Shown here piece after piece: positions 5,986 to 13,743 of a DNA stretch of 17,817 nucleotides; position 1 is the stretch's first letter, and every line of letters begins with the position of its first letter. The DNA is taken from positions 1-17,817 of the forward strand of contig JBGTLW010000197.1 of assembly GCA_041743835.1 (NCBI GenBank). The letters run 5' to 3'. The notes beneath the pieces are model-generated. The model was not told where the DNA came from. It ran no database searches and worked only from the letters and a program-made list of their open reading frames with translations. The translations under genes and the position numbers were made by a program. This DNA is from JBGTLW01 sp041743835 (GTDB lineage Bacteria > Planctomycetota > Phycisphaerae > Phycisphaerales > Phycisphaeraceae).

Positions 5986-7212
5986 ATGACCGCCCCCCAC
6001 GTTATCGGAACGCTCCCCACCACCACGCCCTACCGCGTCGAACCCGACACCGCGGCGGGTGTCGTCTGGGTGTGGCGGTCGGACGCACAACCCCCGCAGC
6101 CGGCCGACTGGCGTGAACGGCTCGCTGCCGACATGCAGCACCTGGGCGTGAGCATCGTCGGCGCCAAGCGGCTGGACGCGCAGGGCAAACTGTTTGCGAT
6201 GGGCGACATGGTGATCCACCCCAAGGGCTTCCACTACCAGGGCAAGGGCCAACCCGCGCAGGCCTACCGCTTCCCCGAAGAGGTGGATGCGGTTTCCGGC
6301 GGGGTCATGGCGGTCGCGCTCGACGACTTCGAGGCTGTGCAGGGCGCGGCGCTTTGCGGGGGTGAACTTGGGATGCTCACCCTTTGCCTCGCGGTGCGGG
6401 AGCGCGGCGGGCGCTGCGTGGTGGTCCCCAGCGTGGTGGTGGAGGACGGCCACGCGCTGAGTCCGACGCCAAGCGAAGCTCAGGCTTTTCACGGCCGGTT
6501 TGGTTACGAGTGGCTCGCGGCCGATCTGGACGCGGTGGCTGCGCGATACACCGGTACGCCGATGCTCTGGAACGCGCGGTACTTCGGCACCGCATTGCCG
6601 TTCGAGAAGTACGAGCAGCGCCCGGCCATGCACTGGACCAGCTACCAGCAGGTCGAGGTGTACCGCCAGCGGGCCGACCACATCGCCAAACTCGTCGCCG
6701 ACCTGTGCCCCGCGGGAGGCGAAGCTTTGGACCTCGGCTGCGGGGACGGGTTGTTCTCGCATCTGGTTGCGACGCGGGGGGTCACCGTCACCGGGCTGGA
6801 TGTGGAGCTTGCCGCGATCGAGCAGGCCCGCGCACAGGTGGCGGCACAGCAATACCCACACCAACCGCCGACGTTCATACACAGCCCCGCAGGAGCGTTG
6901 CCATTTGCGGATGGCACGTTCGATGTGCTGTTCATGCTGGATGTGATCGAGCACCTGCCCAACCCGCTGGCGGTGCTGTGTGAGGCGCAGCGGGTGATGA
7001 AGCCGGGCGGCGCGATGCTGATCACCACACCCGCGTGGCAATTCGGCACGTGGTCGGATGCGACGTATCACGTCGCGGAGTATTCGGCCGAGGAACTGAC
7101 CCGTCAGGTCAACGCGGCCGGGGCGCTTGGCCACGGCTTGCAGGCGGTGAACCTGGGGAGCATCGGCGGGGTGTACCGCGACCTGGTGCTCATCGCGCGT
7201 CGGCCCGCGTAA
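5986..7212 (+). CDS. GT2-like domain fused to a class I methyltransferase
   Basis: A 408-residue protein from the ATG at 5986; a 65-codon upstream extension runs antisense into the mutarotase gene and is rejected. Residues 53-154 resemble the C-terminal half of a family 2 glycosyltransferase: GVSIVGAKRLDAQGKLFAMG (54-73), EVDAVSGGVMAVALDDFEAV (99-118) and GRCVVVPSVVV (142-152) follow the order seen after the GT2 acceptor site. The N-terminal nucleotide-sugar half with a DXD motif is missing. Residues about 240-408 are a methyltransferase: LDLGCGDG (248-255), LDVE (271-274) and MLDVIEHLPNP (317-327), as in the Methyltransf_11 family. Both parts are inferred from motifs. The gene lies next to two flagellin genes but converges on them, so a role in glycan or flagellin modification is only a suggestion. 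Confidence 0.75.
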   Translation: MTAPHVIGTLPTTTPYRVEPDTAAGVVWVWRSDAQPPQPADWRERLAADMQHLGVSIVGAKRLDAQGKLFAMGDMVIHPKGFHYQGKGQPAQAYRFPEEVDAVSGGVMAVALDDFEAVQGAALCGGELGMLTLCLAVRERGGRCVVVPSVVVEDGHALSPTPSEAQAFHGRFGYEWLAADLDAVAARYTGTPMLWNARYFGTALPFEKYEQRPAMHWTSYQQVEVYRQRADHIAKLVADLCPAGGEALDLGCGDGLFSHLVATRGVTVTGLDVELAAIEQARAQVAAQQYPHQPPTFIHSPAGALPFADGTFDVLFMLDVIEHLPNPLAVLCEAQRVMKPGGAMLITTPAWQFGTWSDATYHVAEYSAEELTRQVNAAGALGHGLQAVNLGSIGGVYRDLVLIARRPA

Positions 7213-7265
7213 CGGGTCATCGCGGGGTCGCTCGACGCGGACGCGGGCTTTGCACTTGCGAAACG

Positions 7266-7296
7266 AAAAGGCCGGCGGTCGTGTGACCGCCGGCCT
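7266..7296 (-). terminator. Intrinsic terminator of the downstream flagellin gene
   Basis: AGGCCGGCGGTC (7269-7280) and GACCGCCGGCCT (7285-7296) form a perfect 12-bp stem with a GTGT loop. On the minus strand it is followed by TTTTCGTTTC, so it should end flagellin transcription about 75 nt after the stop codon. The stem could also act on the plus strand for the gene ending at 7212, but without a U-tract. Confidence 0.85.
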
Positions 7297-7338
7297 GCAT
7301 CAGTGATCGGATGCCCCGCGTGGGGGGCTGTCCTCAAG

Positions 7339-7360
7339 AGCGGGCGTGTGGCCCGCGGCT
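7339..7360. repeat. REP-like hairpin downstream of the flagellin gene
   Basis: GCGGGC (7340-7345) and GCCCGC (7351-7356) pair around a GTGTG loop. On the minus strand the element reads AGCCGCGGGCCACACGCCCG, close to the element at 11083-11110. It lies 10 nt after the flagellin stop codon, before the intrinsic terminator. Confidence 0.5.
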
Positions 7361-7369
7361 TGACAAAAC

Positions 7370-8869
7370 TTAGCCGAGCAACTGCAGCACGGACTGGGGC
7401 TGGGAGTTCGAGATCGCCAGCACGTTCTGGGCGGCCTGCGTGAGGATCTGCGAGCGGGTCAGCTCGGCCGTCTCCGACGCGAAGTCGGTGTCACGGATCG
7501 AGCTTTCAGCCGCGGCGGTGTTCTCCAGCGCGACACCCAGCGAGCGGATCGTCGCGCCGATGGTGTTCTTCTGGAACGCGCCCAACCGGCCACGAAGCGA
7601 GCTGATCTGGTTGATCGCGTCGTTCACGATCTTCTGCGCCTTGTTCAGGTCGCCGTCCTCAAGGTTCGCCTCCTTCGAGGAGCCGAGCTGATCCAGGAAG
7701 CCGTTGGTCGAGTTGCCCAGGTTGCGGGCGGCGACGTTGCCGATGCCGATCGAGACCTGGTTGAGGATGTCCACGTTGGGGCCGAGGTTGAACTTCGCAC
7801 CCCCGCCGGTGATGGTGAACGCGTCGATTGCGCCCAGCGTCTGCGAACCGGAGGTGTTGAGTGTGAGTGACACGTCGAGGAAGTCGGTGTTGATCTTGGC
7901 GGTCTTGCCCTGCGCGGTCGCGGCAATGCCGTTGATGATGACGCCGACATCCTGGCCCTCGTCGCGGATGGCGCTGGTCACCGAGGACAGCACGGTGAAC
8001 CCGGCTGCCACAGCCGTGCCCGTGTCGCCAGCCGAGAGCTGTGCGATGCCGCCGGCCTGACCACCATCATCCACGATACCCACCGACACGAACTCCTTGG
8101 AGCCGAAGCCCACCGAGTCGAGGCGGATGCCATCACCGGACACCACGGCACTGACGCCGGTGATGTCCTTGAAGGTGTTGATCTGCGTGGCGATGTCGGT
8201 CGTCACGGTGCCCGAGGCGAAGGTGAACTGGCGTGAACCCAAGGAGCCAGCCACTTCCAGCACGAGGCGGGCGTCGGCGGCCGACAGGTCCAAGTTCGTA
8301 CCTGCCAGGCTCAGGAACACGCCGGCGTTCTGCGCGGACTGAGTCACCAGCACCTGCACCTCGCGGTTCTCACCGAACGAGAGCTTGGCGGCATTGACCT
8401 GGAAGTCCACGATCTCCGAAGCCTGGGCCGAGGCGGTGAAGTCGAAGCTGCCGTTGAGCAGTTTGGTGCCCTGGAAGCTGGTGGACGCGGCGATACGGTC
8501 GATCGTCTGCAGGATCGAGTCGATCTGGAGCTGGTTGGCCGCACGCTCGTCGTCGGAGAGGCCCGCGTCGTTGGCGGACCGGCCGACCAGCGACTGGACT
8601 TCCAGCAGCAGCGTGTTGATTTCCTGGAGGCCGCCCTCCGCGATGTTGACCACCTGGTCCGCACGCTCGGCGTTGCCGATCGCGGCGCTGATCGCGGCCT
8701 TCTCGGAGCGCAGGGCTTCCGATGCGATCAGGCCGGCGGGGTCGTCCGCACCACGGTTGATGCGGAAGCCCGTGCTAAGCCGCTCAAGCGACTTATTGAG
8801 GCTGTTGTTTTGTTGGCCCAACGTGCGCTGGGCGATCAGTGAACTGATGTTGGTGTTGATCCGGCTCAT
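7370..8869 (-). CDS. fliC: Flagellin, copy 1 (downstream copy)
   Basis: A 499-residue flagellin, the filament subunit exported by the flagellar type III apparatus. The conserved D0/D1 N-terminus is MSRINTNISS...LERLSTGFRINRGADDPAGLAI-like (1-50) and continues through about 140; the C-terminal D1/D0 region is about 400-499 with ISSLRGRLGAFQKNTI (422-437) and a terminal ISNSQPQSVLQLLG. The centre (214-263) has a flagellin IN-type motif, TTDIATQINTFKDITGVSAV. No cysteines are present, as usual for flagellins. The mRNA leader has AAGGA 10 nt before the ATG and a perfect stem (8890-8905) just upstream. The gene has its own terminator and is separated by 484 nt from its near-identical paralogue, so it is probably an independent transcription unit. 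Confidence 0.95.
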   Translation of the reverse strand: MSRINTNISSLIAQRTLGQQNNSLNKSLERLSTGFRINRGADDPAGLIASEALRSEKAAISAAIGNAERADQVVNIAEGGLQEINTLLLEVQSLVGRSANDAGLSDDERAANQLQIDSILQTIDRIAASTSFQGTKLLNGSFDFTASAQASEIVDFQVNAAKLSFGENREVQVLVTQSAQNAGVFLSLAGTNLDLSAADARLVLEVAGSLGSRQFTFASGTVTTDIATQINTFKDITGVSAVVSGDGIRLDSVGFGSKEFVSVGIVDDGGQAGGIAQLSAGDTGTAVAAGFTVLSSVTSAIRDEGQDVGVIINGIAATAQGKTAKINTDFLDVSLTLNTSGSQTLGAIDAFTITGGGAKFNLGPNVDILNQVSIGIGNVAARNLGNSTNGFLDQLGSSKEANLEDGDLNKAQKIVNDAINQISSLRGRLGAFQKNTIGATIRSLGVALENTAAAESSIRDTDFASETAELTRSQILTQAAQNVLAISNSQPQSVLQLLG

Positions 8870-8889
8870 AGCGATTTCGTCCTTGAAGT

Positions 8890-8905
8890 GCCTCGCAAGC
8901 GAGGC
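8890..8905. promoter_or_regulatory. Perfect palindrome in the leader of flagellin copy 1
   Basis: GCCTCGC (8890-8896) and GCGAGGC (8899-8905) are perfect inverted arms around AA, ending about 20 nt before the flagellin ATG. In the minus-strand mRNA this would be a stem just upstream of CAAGGACG, which contains the AAGGA ribosome site. It may be a leader hairpin or a protein operator; the CAAGGA core also resembles a CsrA-binding sequence, which is only a suggestion. Confidence 0.5.
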
Positions 8906-9280
8906 GGTGGTTAGTTAAGCGGGCTCCGCCCAAATCCGTTCGACCGATCTCCGATCCGATCCCTGATGCTGTCGAGGCCACACGCCTCTTGGTTCCGCCG
9001 ATGCCTGCCGATGCCTGCCGACCCTTCCGCGGTTGGGGCCGACCCACTGCCACCGGTGGGTGACGCGTGTTGCACCGGCGTGCCCCCTTTTGATCGGGAG
9101 GTTGTTACCCGGACCAGCACGGACTTTAGGGCTCGCGTTTATCGGAACGACCGAGGTGGGAAAACCCCCGCCCCACGCGGCCAAGCCGCCCGTTCAGACC
9201 CGATAACAGAATGGCACGGGTCGCGGCGCGTGATACATCGTGTCCGCAGGGGAGCAGGAGAACCGGTTTCAGACGCGCAT
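8906..9280. other. Non-coding spacer and probable promoter region between the flagellin genes
   Basis: The spacer between the flagellins (8870-9353 in all) holds no convincing gene. It includes a short tandem repeat (CGATGCCTGC twice, 8999-9018) and GATCGG repeats near 8944-8962. On the minus strand there are two incomplete sigma-28-like candidates for flagellin copy 1: TAAAGTCC (9121-9128) followed 11 nt later by a poor -10 GGTAACAA, and a good -10-like TCCGATAA (about 9139-9147) without a recognisable -35. Neither is strong enough to call a start site. Confidence 0.35.
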
Positions 9281-9313
9281 AAAAAACAACGGCGGCCCGT
9301 GAAGGCCGCCGTT
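9281..9313 (-). terminator. Intrinsic terminator of the upstream flagellin gene
   Basis: AACGGCGGCC (9288-9297) and GGCCGCCGTT (9304-9313) form a perfect 10-bp stem with a CGTGAA loop. On the minus strand the stem is followed by G and six T (9281-9286). It lies about 40 nt after the stop codon of flagellin copy 2, so the two flagellin genes are unlikely to be one efficient operon. Confidence 0.92.
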
Positions 9314-9353
9314 GCGATGAGTCGAACCGGTCTTTGCTGTGTCCTGGCTCTCC

Positions 9354-10853
9354 TTAGCCGAGCAACTGCAGCGCCGACTGGGGCTGGGAGTTCGAGATCG
9401 CCAGCACGTTGGTCGCGGCCTGCTGAAGGATCTGAGCCCGTGTCAGCTCAGCCGTCTCGGCGGCGAAGTCGGTGTCGCGGATCGCGGACTCGGCCGCAGA
9501 CGTGTTCTCCAGTGCCACGCCCAGCGAGCGGATCGTCGCGCCGATGGTGTTCTTCTGGAACGCGCCCAACCGGCCACGAAGCGAGCTGATCTGATTGATC
9601 GCGTCGTTCACGATCTTCTGCGCCTTGTTCAGGTCGCCGTCCTCAAGGTTCGCAGCCTTCGAGGAGCCGAGCTGATCCAGGAAGCCGTTGGTCGAGTTGC
9701 CCAGGTTACGGGCGGCGACGTTGCCGATGCCGATCGAGACCTGGTTGTTGATGTCCACGTTGGGGCCGAGGTTGAACTTCGCACCGCCGCCGGTGATGGT
9801 GAACGCGTTGATCGCGCCCAGCGTCTGAGCGCCGGAGGTGTCGAGTGTGATGGACACGTCGAGGAAGTCGGTGTTGATGCGTGCGGTCGTGCCCCTCGCG
9901 GTGGCGCTGATGCCGTTGATGATCGCACCGATGTCCTGACCCTCGTCGCGGATGGCGCTGGTCACGGAGGACAGCACGGTGAACCCGGCTGCCACAGCCG
10001 TGCCGGTGTCGTTGGCCGAGAGCAGCGCAACACCGCCAGCCTGGCCACCGTCGTCCACGATACCCACCGACACGAACTCCTTGGAGCCGAAGCCCACCGA
10101 GTCGAGGCGGATGCCGTCGCCGGAGACCACGGCGCTGACGCCGGTGATCTCTTTAAAGGTGTTGATCTGCGTGGCGATATCGGTCGTCGCGGTGCCCGAG
10201 GCGAAGGTGAACTGGCGTGAACCCAGCGAGCCAGCCACTTCCAGCACGAGGCGGGCGTCGGCGGCCGACAGGTCCAACTCGGTGCCGTCCAGACTCAGGA
10301 ACACACCGGCGTTCTGCGCGGACTGGGTCACCAGCACCTGCACGTCACGGTTCTCACCGAACGCGAGCTTGGCGGCATTGACCTGGAAGTCCACGATCTC
10401 CGAAGCCTGGGCCGAGGCGGTGAAGTCGAAGCTGCCGTTGAGCAGCTTGGTGCCCTGGAAGCTGGTGGACGCGGCGATACGGTCGATCGTCTGCAGGATC
10501 GAGTCGATCTGGAGCTGGTTGGCCGCACGCTCGTCGTCGGAGAGGCCCGCGTCGTTGGCGGATTGGCCGACCAGCGACTGGACTTCCAGCAGCAGCGTGT
10601 TGATTTCCTGGAGGCCGCCCTCCGCGATGTTGACCACCTGGTCCGCACGCTCGGCGTTGCCGATCGCGGCACCGATCGCGGCCTTCTCGGAGCGCAGGGC
10701 TTCCGAGGCGATCAGGCCGGCGGGGTCGTCGCCGCCCCGGTTGATCCGGAAGCCGGTGCTCAACCGTTCCAGCGACTTGTTAAGGTTGGAGTTCTGCTGG
10801 CTCAGGATTCTCTGAGACAGCAACGAGCTGACGTTTGTGTTGATCCGACTCAT
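9354..10853 (-). CDS. fliC: Flagellin, copy 2 (upstream copy)
   Basis: A 499-residue flagellin from the ATG at 10851-10853, placed to match MSRINTNVSS of the paralogue; an in-frame ATG 13 codons upstream lacks similarity. GGGAGG lies 8 nt before the chosen ATG. It aligns with flagellin copy 1 without any gap at a constant offset of 1984 nt, and by eye differs at about 38 of 499 residues (about 92% identity). Differences concentrate in residues 8-24, in 273-349 and in the last 50 residues, while 62-160 are nearly identical. Domain layout is the same: D0/D1 ends, a central IN-type motif around 214-263, no cysteine. It has its own leader with an AT-rich tract and palindrome, and its own terminator, so it can be regulated separately. 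It probably forms mixed or segmented filaments with copy 1. Confidence 0.95.
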   Translation of the reverse strand: MSRINTNVSSLLSQRILSQQNSNLNKSLERLSTGFRINRGGDDPAGLIASEALRSEKAAIGAAIGNAERADQVVNIAEGGLQEINTLLLEVQSLVGQSANDAGLSDDERAANQLQIDSILQTIDRIAASTSFQGTKLLNGSFDFTASAQASEIVDFQVNAAKLAFGENRDVQVLVTQSAQNAGVFLSLDGTELDLSAADARLVLEVAGSLGSRQFTFASGTATTDIATQINTFKEITGVSAVVSGDGIRLDSVGFGSKEFVSVGIVDDGGQAGGVALLSANDTGTAVAAGFTVLSSVTSAIRDEGQDIGAIINGISATARGTTARINTDFLDVSITLDTSGAQTLGAINAFTITGGGAKFNLGPNVDINNQVSIGIGNVAARNLGNSTNGFLDQLGSSKAANLEDGDLNKAQKIVNDAINQISSLRGRLGAFQKNTIGATIRSLGVALENTSAAESAIRDTDFAAETAELTRAQILQQAATNVLAISNSQPQSALQLLG

Positions 10854-10926
10854 CGTAGTAGCCTCCCAATGCGCTGACGGCCGCCCCCTCATCCCTCAGC
10901 CGCCGAATTTGTGCCAGACCATCGTT

Positions 10927-10950
10927 GGCATCTGGAACACTTCCAGTGCC
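10927..10950. promoter_or_regulatory. Near-perfect palindrome upstream of flagellin copy 2
   Basis: GGCA-T-CTGGAA, then CAC, then TTCCAG-TGCC: ten-base arms with a single unpaired T, the inner 15 nt (10932-10946) being a perfect inverted repeat. It lies about 75-100 nt before the flagellin ATG on the minus strand, within the expected leader or promoter region. It could be an operator or an mRNA stem-loop. The corresponding position of flagellin copy 1 carries no copy of it. Confidence 0.5.
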
Positions 10951-11001
10951 GGTCGGCATGGCATGAGATCGACCCCTCTACAGGGCGGGTTAAGCGCGGC
11001 A

Positions 11002-11032
11002 AAGAAAATTTTTGAAAAAATCAGCAGTTTTG
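11002..11032. promoter_or_regulatory. AT-rich tract upstream of flagellin copy 2
   Basis: A run of A and T (AAAGAAAATTTTTGAAAAAA and flanks) stands out sharply in GC-rich DNA about 150-180 nt upstream of the flagellin ATG. It contains AAAATTTT. It may be an UP-like or bent-DNA promoter element for the flagellin. I could not identify a convincing -35/-10 or sigma-28 pair beside it. Confidence 0.35.
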
Positions 11033-11082
11033 TGGACCCCGGGCAGGACGCGCGGCGTGCGAAACGGGGGGAAGGGGGAGGG

Positions 11083-11110
11083 AGCGCGGGCGGACGCCCG
11101 CGGCTAAACG
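11083..11110 (-). repeat. REP-like hairpin downstream of bamA
   Basis: On the minus strand the element reads CGTTTAGCCGCGGGCGTCCG then CCCGCGCT. GCGGGC (11086-11091) pairs with GCCCGC (11096-11101). The CGTTTAGC start is shared with copies A and B. It sits about 20 nt after the bamA stop codon and may serve as its 3' end structure. Confidence 0.6.
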
Positions 11111-11131
11111 AGGGTGTGGGATGCGGTGCGG

Positions 11132-13483
11132 TTATCGGAAGGGGAGCGAGAGGTCGAAGCTGATGACCTGGGTGTCGTCGCCCTCTTCCTTCATAAGCGG
11201 GATCGCCAGATCGATCGCCAGCGGTGCCGCGCCGAAGAGGGGCAGGGTCAGGCGGATGCCCGTGCCCACCGAGGCCCGCCACTCGTCTAGCGCAATGTCC
11301 TCGGACACGGTTCCCTGATCGGTGAAGATGACGCCGCGGACGTTGTTGTCGAGCAGCGGGAACTCGTATTGCAGGCCCGCGAGGAACATGAAGTTGCCGC
11401 CGACCGGGTCATCTCCGAGGGTTCCGGTGTCGTTGCGGATGCCGCGTGGTCCGATACCGCGGAACGCGAATCCGCGGAAGCTGCGGTGGCCGCCGGCGTA
11501 GTATCGCTCGAAGAGCGGGGCGTCGTCACCGGGGATGTAGCCGACCTCGCCGCGGAAGCTAAGCACCTTTGCCCGGCCGAGGAAGTCCTCGTCGAGCTTC
11601 CAGAACTTGTCCAGGCGCAGGCGGAGGTTGGTGAAGTCGTAGTCCCCGCCCAGCGCGCCGATCTGCTCGATGCTGAGGTTGATACGGCTGCCGCGTGTCG
11701 GGCGGATGCGGTTGTCCACGGTCGATCGGTTGATGCTCAGGCCAAGCCCGGTGATCAGCGAGTCGCCCTCCACGGCAAACACATCGACCGGGGCATCCGG
11801 ATCGATACCGGTGATCTCGAGTTGGTCGGCCCGTGCGTTGATGGACGCGCTCCAGACATCGCCGAAGCGCTGCCCGATGTCGAAGAACGCGCCCAGGCGT
11901 TCCTCGTCATACACGCCACGGTCGCGGCTGAAGTAGCGGGCGCTGCCACCGGTGAAGTAGTCGGTTTCGAACAGGTAGGGCTCGCGCCAGCCGATGGAGT
12001 AGTTGCTGGTCTGGTTGCCGGGCTGGAGGGTAAGGTTGAAGCGTTGGCCAGCGCCGCGGAACGCCTGTCCGGTGAACAGCTCCCCGACGTTGTCGGGCGT
12101 GTCGGTGATGTCGAAGTTGCGTTGCTCCACATCGATCGCGCCGATGATGCCCGAGTCCGAGCTGACGCCTGCGCCGAAGCTGATGGACCCGGTGTTCTGT
12201 TCGAGCACCTCGATGAGCACATCGCGGAACTCGTCGTCATGCAGGCCGAGGATGGTAACGTCGGCCTGGCCGAAGTTGGGGTTGTTTGCCAGCCGCCGCT
12301 CGGTGAGTTCGACGCCGGTGCGGTCGAAGGGTCGGCCCGGGGACATGCCGCGGACCTGCCGGAGGATCACCTTCGACTGCGTCGCCTGGTTGCCGGTGAC
12401 CGATACCTTACCCACCATGGAGGGCAGCCCCTCGGTCACGCGCACAGACAGCTCGACCTGCGGCAGGGTCGGGTCGAACAGGCGGTCGATCGTGATGACC
12501 GACTCCATGAACCCGAGCTTGCCGTACATATCGCGCACGGCCACCAGCGAGGCCTCCAGCACACGGCCGGAGTAGGTATCACCGGGTTTAAGTGGCATCA
12601 CGAACCTGATCTGCTCCGAGGAGAAGACCTCGTTGCCCTCGACGCGCACCTGCTTGACGGTGTACATCCGCCCCTCGTCGATGACGAAGACGACGACCGC
12701 GGTCCGGCCGTCGGGTGAGATCTCGATCCGCCGGTCTGCCTGCGCATCGAGGTAGCCGCGGTCCTGATACCACTGGCGGATGCTCGCGGCATCCAGGTCC
12801 AGCTTCGTGCGGTCGAGCTGACCCTTGACGAAGATCGGAAAAAACTCTTTGGAGCGGACCCGTGATCGCAGCACGTTGTCCTCGAAGAGCGTGTTGCCTT
12901 GGAACTCGATGCCCCTGATCTTCACCCGTGGCCCCTGCACCACCGTCACCGAGAGGATGCGCTCTTCACGCAGCAGCTGGTCATCGACTTCAATGTGCGC
13001 GGCGAAATGGCCCGCGTCCTCGTAGCTGCGCTTGATCTGCTTGAGCCCGCGCTCAAGCAGGAACGGGTCGATCGGGTCGCCCGGCCCAAGCGCGAGGAGG
13101 CCACGCACCTCCGCCTCCTTCACCACACCCGCGCCAAACACACGCACCTCCCGCAGCAGCGGGTGCTCTGCAAGGGCATAGGTCAGGATGACCCCGGCCT
13201 TGGCGGGGTCCTCCGTCACGCGGGCCTCGACCCGGCTGAATCGGCCGAGATAGGTGATGCGGACGATGTCCTGCTCGACGGTCTTGGCGTCGTAAGGGTC
13301 CCCCGCCGCCTGACGGATCTGGTTGCGGACCAGTTGCTCAGCCACGCGGTCCAGGCCCTCAACCCGGACCTCGACCACCGGGCGGTTCGCGGGGTCCACG
13401 CCCTGAGCCCCGGCCTCCACAGCCCACAACCCGCCGGCCGCAGCCAGCAGGAGGAACAAGCGGCCAAGATGGATAGCCTGCAT
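11132..13483 (-). CDS. bamA: Outer membrane protein assembly factor BamA (Omp85)
   Basis: A 783-residue Omp85 protein that folds and inserts beta-barrel proteins into the outer membrane. The ATG at 13481-13483 is preferred; a GTG one codon upstream is equally in frame, and neither has a clear ribosome site. A signal peptide covers about residues 1-27 (LGRLFLLLAAAGGLWAVEAGA, cut near AGAQG). Five POTRA domains can be traced, beginning near VVEVRVEGLDR, REVRVFGAGVV, VKIRGIEFQGNTLF, YTVKQVRVEGNEVF and VGKVSVTGNQA. The barrel starts near ISFGAGVSSDSGIIGAI and contains the conserved lid-loop RSFRGFAFRGIGPRG. The C-terminus is ISFDLSLPFR, ending in Arg rather than the terminal aromatic residue common in proteobacterial barrels. 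Its presence implies a diderm envelope. It is divergent from pdhA; no Bam lipoprotein or skp gene is visible next to it. Confidence 0.95.
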   Translation of the reverse strand: MQAIHLGRLFLLLAAAGGLWAVEAGAQGVDPANRPVVEVRVEGLDRVAEQLVRNQIRQAAGDPYDAKTVEQDIVRITYLGRFSRVEARVTEDPAKAGVILTYALAEHPLLREVRVFGAGVVKEAEVRGLLALGPGDPIDPFLLERGLKQIKRSYEDAGHFAAHIEVDDQLLREERILSVTVVQGPRVKIRGIEFQGNTLFEDNVLRSRVRSKEFFPIFVKGQLDRTKLDLDAASIRQWYQDRGYLDAQADRRIEISPDGRTAVVVFVIDEGRMYTVKQVRVEGNEVFSSEQIRFVMPLKPGDTYSGRVLEASLVAVRDMYGKLGFMESVITIDRLFDPTLPQVELSVRVTEGLPSMVGKVSVTGNQATQSKVILRQVRGMSPGRPFDRTGVELTERRLANNPNFGQADVTILGLHDDEFRDVLIEVLEQNTGSISFGAGVSSDSGIIGAIDVEQRNFDITDTPDNVGELFTGQAFRGAGQRFNLTLQPGNQTSNYSIGWREPYLFETDYFTGGSARYFSRDRGVYDEERLGAFFDIGQRFGDVWSASINARADQLEITGIDPDAPVDVFAVEGDSLITGLGLSINRSTVDNRIRPTRGSRINLSIEQIGALGGDYDFTNLRLRLDKFWKLDEDFLGRAKVLSFRGEVGYIPGDDAPLFERYYAGGHRSFRGFAFRGIGPRGIRNDTGTLGDDPVGGNFMFLAGLQYEFPLLDNNVRGVIFTDQGTVSEDIALDEWRASVGTGIRLTLPLFGAAPLAIDLAIPLMKEEGDDTQVISFDLSLPFR

Positions 13484-13556
13484 CACGGCGGGGAGTGTAG
13501 TAAAAACCGGGCGGCTGTGGTCTTAGCCGGGGTTTGAGATAGCCGATACAGATTAC

Positions 13557-13585
13557 TTGCTGGCGCTTAGGACCCCCCCTAAACT
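13557..13585 (+). promoter_or_regulatory. Candidate promoter of pdhA
   Basis: TTGCTG (13557-13562), a 17-nt spacer and TAAACT (13580-13585) form a plausible sigma-70-type promoter with 3/6 and 4/6 matches, about 150 nt before pdhA. TTAGG and CCTAA arms (6 nt apart) overlap the spacer and -10, a possible small operator. Confidence 0.4.
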
Positions 13586-13743
13586 ATGGTTCTGGCAGCC
13601 ACGAAGCCCCGATAGGGGCGGGTATCCGACTGACCCGATCGTTCCCGTCCACGGATTGCCTGGCCACGCCAACTCGCGGAGACAGGGCACCGGTCACCTG
13701 CCTTGGAGCGCTCACCCGCCACCGACCCGAGAAAGACACGCTT

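Noticed and set aside
8999..9018. Tandem CGATGCCTGC as a regulatory repeat
   Set aside because: Only two 10-nt copies, not centred on a recognisable promoter; it may be chance in GC-rich DNA.
9212..9227. Sigma-54-like TGGCACG upstream region between the flagellins
   Set aside because: The -24 element TGGCACG is present on the plus strand, but the required GC-containing TTGC -12 element is missing at the right spacing and no plus-strand gene follows.
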